Below, piece after piece: positions 60,265 through 64,000 of a stretch of 64,000 bases of DNA. The translations under genes were made by a program, and so were the position numbers. The notes under the pieces are model-generated. The model was not told where the DNA came from. It saw only the letters and a program-made list of their open reading frames with translations, and did not search any database. The stretch is taken from contig NZ_CP051151.1 in assembly GCF_013745115.1 (NCBI RefSeq), forward strand, positions 1,364,001 through 1,428,000, written 5' to 3'. Every line of letters starts with the position of its first letter. Within the stretch, counting starts at the first letter, position 1. The stretch is from Hujiaoplasma nucleasis. GTDB taxonomy: Bacteria > Bacillota_I > Bacilli_A > Izemoplasmatales > Hujiaoplasmataceae.

Positions 60265-61215
60265 ATGAAAATAGCATTGTTAACATCTGGTGGTGACGCT
60301 CCAGGGATGAACGCAGCTATAAGAGCTGTGGTAAGAACTTGTGTATATTATAATATTGAAGCATATGGAGTTCGAGATGGTTATAAAGGATTGGTTGAAG
60401 ATAACTTTAGACACCTTCATTCTTTTGATGTAGGTCAAATGATAGATCGAGGTGGAACGATTTTAGGTTCTGCTAGATTGGATAGTTTTAAGAATGAAGA
60501 AGTCGTAAAAAAAGCTATAGATAACCTAAGAAAAAGAAGTATTGATGGTTTGGTTGTAATTGGTGGAGATGGGACATTTAAAGGTGCCATGGCTTTAGAG
60601 GCTCAAGATTTTCCGACCATAGGTATACCAGCGACCATTGATAATGATATCAATGGTACGGAATATACTATTGGTTTCTTCTCAGCTTTAGATACATCCA
60701 TGGAAGCCATTGATAAGTTAAGAGACACATCATTTTCTCATCAAAGATGTACGGTTGTTGAGGTTATGGGTAGAGATTGTGGTGACTTAAGTATCTATTC
60801 AGGTATTTCTTGTGGGGCAGAAATTGTGGTCACTAGTGAAACAGGATATAATGAAACAGAGATTTTAGAAAGAATTCAAAAAGCTAAAAACCAAGGCAAA
60901 AGACATTTAATTGTCGTAGTTGCTGAAAACATCACTGATGTTAATCAACTTGCTAAGAAAATTCAAACCAACACTGGATATGATGCGAGAGCTACAGTCT
61001 TAGGTTACATACAAAGAGGTGGATCGCCTTCAGCTTTTGATAGAGTTTTAGCTTCTAAGATGGGTATATTAGCGGTTGAGTTATTAAAAGAAGGCAAACA
61101 TAATTTAGCCACTGTATCTCAAGGTTTACATGTGAATTCAATGTCTTTAAGTAAGGTCCTTTATGAAAAGGCAGATAAACCTAATTTATATCGTTATTTA
61201 GAAAAATTAAGATAA
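60265..61215 (+). CDS. pfkA: 6-phosphofructokinase
   Basis: 316 aa, the bacterial ATP-dependent form. TSGGDAPGMNAAIRAVVR (7-24), VIGGDGTFKGA (about 99-109), PATIDNDINGTEYTIGF (catalytic Asp, about 123-139) and GGSPSAFDRVLASKMG are all canonical. It commits fructose-6-phosphate to glycolysis, so sugars are used as well as amino acids. GGAGTGG precedes the ATG. It follows dnaE closely. Confidence 0.98.
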   Translation: MKIALLTSGGDAPGMNAAIRAVVRTCVYYNIEAYGVRDGYKGLVEDNFRHLHSFDVGQMIDRGGTILGSARLDSFKNEEVVKKAIDNLRKRSIDGLVVIGGDGTFKGAMALEAQDFPTIGIPATIDNDINGTEYTIGFFSALDTSMEAIDKLRDTSFSHQRCTVVEVMGRDCGDLSIYSGISCGAEIVVTSETGYNETEILERIQKAKNQGKRHLIVVVAENITDVNQLAKKIQTNTGYDARATVLGYIQRGGSPSAFDRVLASKMGILAVELLKEGKHNLATVSQGLHVNSMSLSKVLYEKADKPNLYRYLEKLR

Positions 61216-61221
61216 AAAAAG

Positions 61222-61252
61222 ATGACTGGACAATTAAGTTCAGTCATTTTTA
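61222..61252. terminator. Bidirectional terminator
   Basis: ATGACTGGAC / GTTCAGTCAT with one mismatch (61222-61231 and 61238-61247), flanked by A and T runs, between the converging pfkA and radical SAM genes. Confidence 0.8.
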
Positions 61253-62871
61253 TATTCTATAATATCTTTATGTTTTGGATGGTAAAGAACAATTAAATAA
61301 CCATCAAGATAATCTGTAACTAAAGCGTACTTATATAAGTCATCTATTTTAAATTCAGGATGTTTTTGATGAAAACTTCTTAAAATATCATTTTTATTAT
61401 CTAAATGTTCCCAATAAATTTGTGGCTTAATGGGGTAATGATTAAGAAAATCATACTTTAAATAACTTTCAATTTGATTTGTAAATAGTTGGTTCACTTT
61501 AAGAAATTCAATCAAATAGATAAACAAGTCTTTAAAATGATATCTTAGAGTTGAGTAATTCTTCTTTTTAAAAAAATCATACATTTGAAGGTAAAAATCA
61601 AAAGCGTCCATATCTTTTGTTAAAAATTTTATACTTTTGTTTAAAAAACCTTTGTTCCAATAAATATTTAACATAGTTTCAACTTGATGTATAATTTCTA
61701 AGGAAGCTTGATCAATATACTTACTATCAATAATCTCGTAAGGGGCAACTTGTTGGTAATTGATTTGGTGTTCTTTTGTTTTATAGTATATAGAGGTTCC
61801 TTTAAGTATTTTAAGAAATCCTAGTTGTAATTCATCAGGAAAGAGTTGGTAAATCGTATTAAAAGTGTTTTTAAAACTATTTAAATCTTCATAGGGCAAA
61901 CCAGCAATTAAGTCTAAATGCAAAGTAACATTTGATTTTTTTAGTTCTTGAATATTAGCAATTAGTTTTTGAGTGTCTTGATAGCGATTAACTTCTTGAT
62001 TGACTTGATCATTAGTTGATTGAATACCTAATTCAAAGCGTATCAAGTTTTTAGGAGCCTTATTCACTAAGAATTCAATGAAAGGTTTCTTCAAAACATC
62101 ACCATTAATTTCAAATTGGTAAACAATATTTTTATCATTTCTAGATATGATATATTCAAGAAATTCTTGAGCCAGTTTTGGATTGGCATTAAAGGATCTA
62201 TCTAAGAATTTAAAAGTTTTTCCTCCTCGTTTTATTAATGAATCAAGGATTTCTTTGACATGGTCAAGGGAGAAAAACCTTAGACCCTTTTCCAATGAAG
62301 CCAAGCAATATGCGCATTGATATGGACAACCTCTAGACAATTCAAGGTACTGGATTTTATGTTGATAGTCATCATGATCTAATATAAAATAAGGGTTATT
62401 TAAATTATCAAGATTTTTAATAATTTTTATTTTGTTTTTTATGATTAAATCCTTTTCCTTATAAATAAGGTTAGGAATATTCTTTAAATTATCTTCTTGA
62501 TGAAGAGCTTCTAAGAGAAGATTAAAACTTTCTTCACCTTCATTAACTATAATATAATCAGCTAGATCATCTTTAAAGAAGCCTTCGTTTACATAGGAAA
62601 CTTCTGGACCCCCTAGCAATAATTTTGTTTTAGGTGATAATGCTCTTATTTTTTTAAGAAGTGCTTTTATGATTTCAATATTCCATATATATACTGAAAA
62701 ACCAATCAAATGAGCTTGGTAAGTCATAATATCTTCAATTATTTTTTCTTGAGTATCTTTGATGGTGTATTCAAAAACATCTACAGGATAGTGTGTATTG
62801 GCCTTTAAATATCGTACCGCAAGATTAGGATGGATATATTTAGAATTGATTGCTATAAGCATTGTTTTCAT
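61240..62871 (-). CDS. B12-binding radical SAM protein (DUF4080 type)
   Basis: 543 aa. Residues 1-150 form a B12-binding Rossmann domain (LIAINSKYIHPNLAVRYLK, LLLGGPEVSYV). The radical SAM cluster motif is CPYQCAYC (about 181-188), within ELSRGCPYQCAYCLAS. The C-terminal DUF4080 part follows. Enzymes of this class perform methylations or rearrangements using cobalamin and SAM; the substrate is unknown. It adds to the B12 dependence of this region. Single gene, divergent from uvrB. Confidence 0.9.
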   Translation of the reverse strand: MKTMLIAINSKYIHPNLAVRYLKANTHYPVDVFEYTIKDTQEKIIEDIMTYQAHLIGFSVYIWNIEIIKALLKKIRALSPKTKLLLGGPEVSYVNEGFFKDDLADYIIVNEGEESFNLLLEALHQEDNLKNIPNLIYKEKDLIIKNKIKIIKNLDNLNNPYFILDHDDYQHKIQYLELSRGCPYQCAYCLASLEKGLRFFSLDHVKEILDSLIKRGGKTFKFLDRSFNANPKLAQEFLEYIISRNDKNIVYQFEINGDVLKKPFIEFLVNKAPKNLIRFELGIQSTNDQVNQEVNRYQDTQKLIANIQELKKSNVTLHLDLIAGLPYEDLNSFKNTFNTIYQLFPDELQLGFLKILKGTSIYYKTKEHQINYQQVAPYEIIDSKYIDQASLEIIHQVETMLNIYWNKGFLNKSIKFLTKDMDAFDFYLQMYDFFKKKNYSTLRYHFKDLFIYLIEFLKVNQLFTNQIESYLKYDFLNHYPIKPQIYWEHLDNKNDILRSFHQKHPEFKIDDLYKYALVTDYLDGYLIVLYHPKHKDIIEYKND

Positions 62872-62954
62872 TTAATCACCTGTATCTATTGTATCAAATA
62901 ATTTAAAAAATAAGTAATGTATATAAAATATGTTATACTTAAATTGGTGATTAT

Positions 62955-64000
62955 ATGAAAGATTTTAAATTGATATCAGAATATCTTCCGACAGGAGACC
63001 AACCAAAAGCAATTCAGACTCTTGTTGAAAATTTGAATAATAATATGAAAGAACAAGTCTTGTTAGGAGCGACTGGTACAGGTAAAACTTATACCATAGC
63101 TAATGTCATTCAAGAGGTTGATAGACCTGTTCTTGTTTTAGCGCACAACAAAACTTTAGCAGGCCAATTATACTCGGAGTTTAAATCATTATTTCCTGAC
63201 AATCGAGTGGAATACTTTATCTCTTATTATGATTATTATCAACCAGAAGCTTATGTTCCAGGGGCAGACTTATATATAGAGAAAGACGCAAAAATTAATG
63301 ATGAAATTGATGAATTGCGTCACGCAGCAACTTCTAGTCTTTTAGAAAGAAGAGATGTTATTATTGTTGCTTCTGTATCTTGTATATATGGTATTGGAGA
63401 TCCGGAAACTTATAAACGAGGTATGGTGACCCTAAGAAAAGATGATGGTATGACCAGGGATGAACTTATGCAAAGACTCGTGGATATACTATATATAAGG
63501 AATGATATTGATTTTGTTAGGGGTTCATTTAGGGTTAGGGGCGATGTTGTCGAAATACTACCACCTTATCAAAAAACCAAGGGTATCAGAGTTGAGTTTG
63601 ATTTTGATGAAGTTTCTAGGATAAGAGAATTTAATATTGTTTCGGGTGAGATATTTCAAGATTATGAAATGTTATCATTGTTTCCTGCATCGCACTTCTT
63701 AACAGATAAAGATAAATTAGATGAAGCCTTAAGAAGAATTGAAACAGAACTTAAAGAACAAATTAAATTCTTTAAAGATAAAAATATGCTTTTAGAAGCT
63801 GAAAGAATTGAACAAAGAACTAATTATGATTTAGAAATGTTAAGAGAAATGGGGACTGTCTCAGGAGTAGAAAACTATTCTAGACATTTAGCGTTAAGAG
63901 AAGAAGGAGAAACTCCTTCTACTTTAATAGATTTCTTCCCTGATGACTTTATTTTAGTAGTTGATGAATCTCATGTGACTTTACCTCAAGTTAGGGGTAT
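62955..64000 (+). CDS. uvrB: Excinuclease ABC subunit B, 5' part
   Basis: 348 codons in the window; the gene runs off the right edge (full length about 655). The start has the canonical [15 protein letters not shown], Walker [11 protein letters not shown], and the beta-hairpin region [23 protein letters not shown] typical of UvrB. Helicase motif II reads DESH near the end of the window. It verifies DNA damage with UvrA. The ATG follows TTGGTGAT. Confidence 0.97.
   Translation, partial: MKDFKLISEYLPTGDQPKAIQTLVENLNNNMKEQVLLGATGTGKTYTIANVIQEVDRPVLVLAHNKTLAGQLYSEFKSLFPDNRVEYFISYYDYYQPEAYVPGADLYIEKDAKINDEIDELRHAATSSLLERRDVIIVASVSCIYGIGDPETYKRGMVTLRKDDGMTRDELMQRLVDILYIRNDIDFVRGSFRVRGDVVEILPPYQKTKGIRVEFDFDEVSRIREFNIVSGEIFQDYEMLSLFPASHFLTDKDKLDEALRRIETELKEQIKFFKDKNMLLEAERIEQRTNYDLEMLREMGTVSGVENYSRHLALREEGETPSTLIDFFPDDFILVVDESHVTLPQVRG

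Overview
The window is AT-rich DNA from a low-GC bacterium on the Firmicutes/Tenericutes side. The likeliest kind is a non-parasitic, fermentative Mollicutes relative such as the Izemoplasma/Haloplasma/Acholeplasma area; this is an inference from gene content, not a database match. TGA is used as a stop (several genes end in TGA, and the only tryptophan tRNA seen has anticodon CCA), so the code is standard. Energy metabolism looks fermentative and amino-acid based: B12-dependent aminomutase and glutamate mutase, a citramalate/citrate lyase, a V-type ATPase, acetate kinase, two aminopeptidases (M17, M18) and phosphofructokinase. Several surface lipoproteins, one of them a nuclease, suggest use of polymers from detritus.

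Layout. 1-9177: end of a B12 aminomutase subunit gene, a cobalamin adenosyltransferase, and an eight-gene operon for methylaspartate-pathway glutamate fermentation (glmS-glmL-glmE-mal-citD-citE-citF-citXG). No mesaconase is present in it. 9261-12195: tRNA-Val, tRNA-Thr, a MATE exporter, a phosphodiesterase and tRNA-Tyr. 12141-19479: an island bounded by the 3' half of tRNA-Tyr and a 56-bp copy of it. The island carries a degraded XRE regulator, two headless Rhs C-terminal toxin cassettes with immunity genes, a fused immunity protein, about 1 kb of hairpin-rich non-coding DNA, and an unrecognised minus-strand operon with phage-like organisation.

19490-28490: a small metal-binding (HMA) protein and a complete nine-gene V-ATPase operon. 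28496-42430: tRNA-Trp, an IS fragment, and mostly single housekeeping or surface genes (repeat lipoprotein, M18 aminopeptidase, GNAT, HAD, AraC, CotH, GDPD, EF-G paralogue, DUF1295, DegV, acetyltransferase), many separated by clear intrinsic terminators. 42494-48500: tRNA-His-Gln-Lys-Leu followed by an accessory stretch with an IS3-family element, a small HNH nuclease gene pair, a cluster of very small genes with a helix-turn-helix protein, and an IS91-like transposase with a zinc-ribbon gene.

48586-64000: a DMT-type permease, yidD with a membrane protein, a nuclease lipoprotein, ytxK-like methyltransferase / leucyl aminopeptidase / ackA, a membrane-anchored unknown, dnaE-pfkA (a Firmicutes-like neighbourhood), a B12-binding radical SAM protein and the start of uvrB.

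The most unusual parts are the tRNA-Tyr island with its displaced toxin/immunity cassettes, an IS end found at the same distance behind two different tRNA genes, and several leaders in which a hairpin or mini-ORF lies between the ribosome binding site and the start codon.
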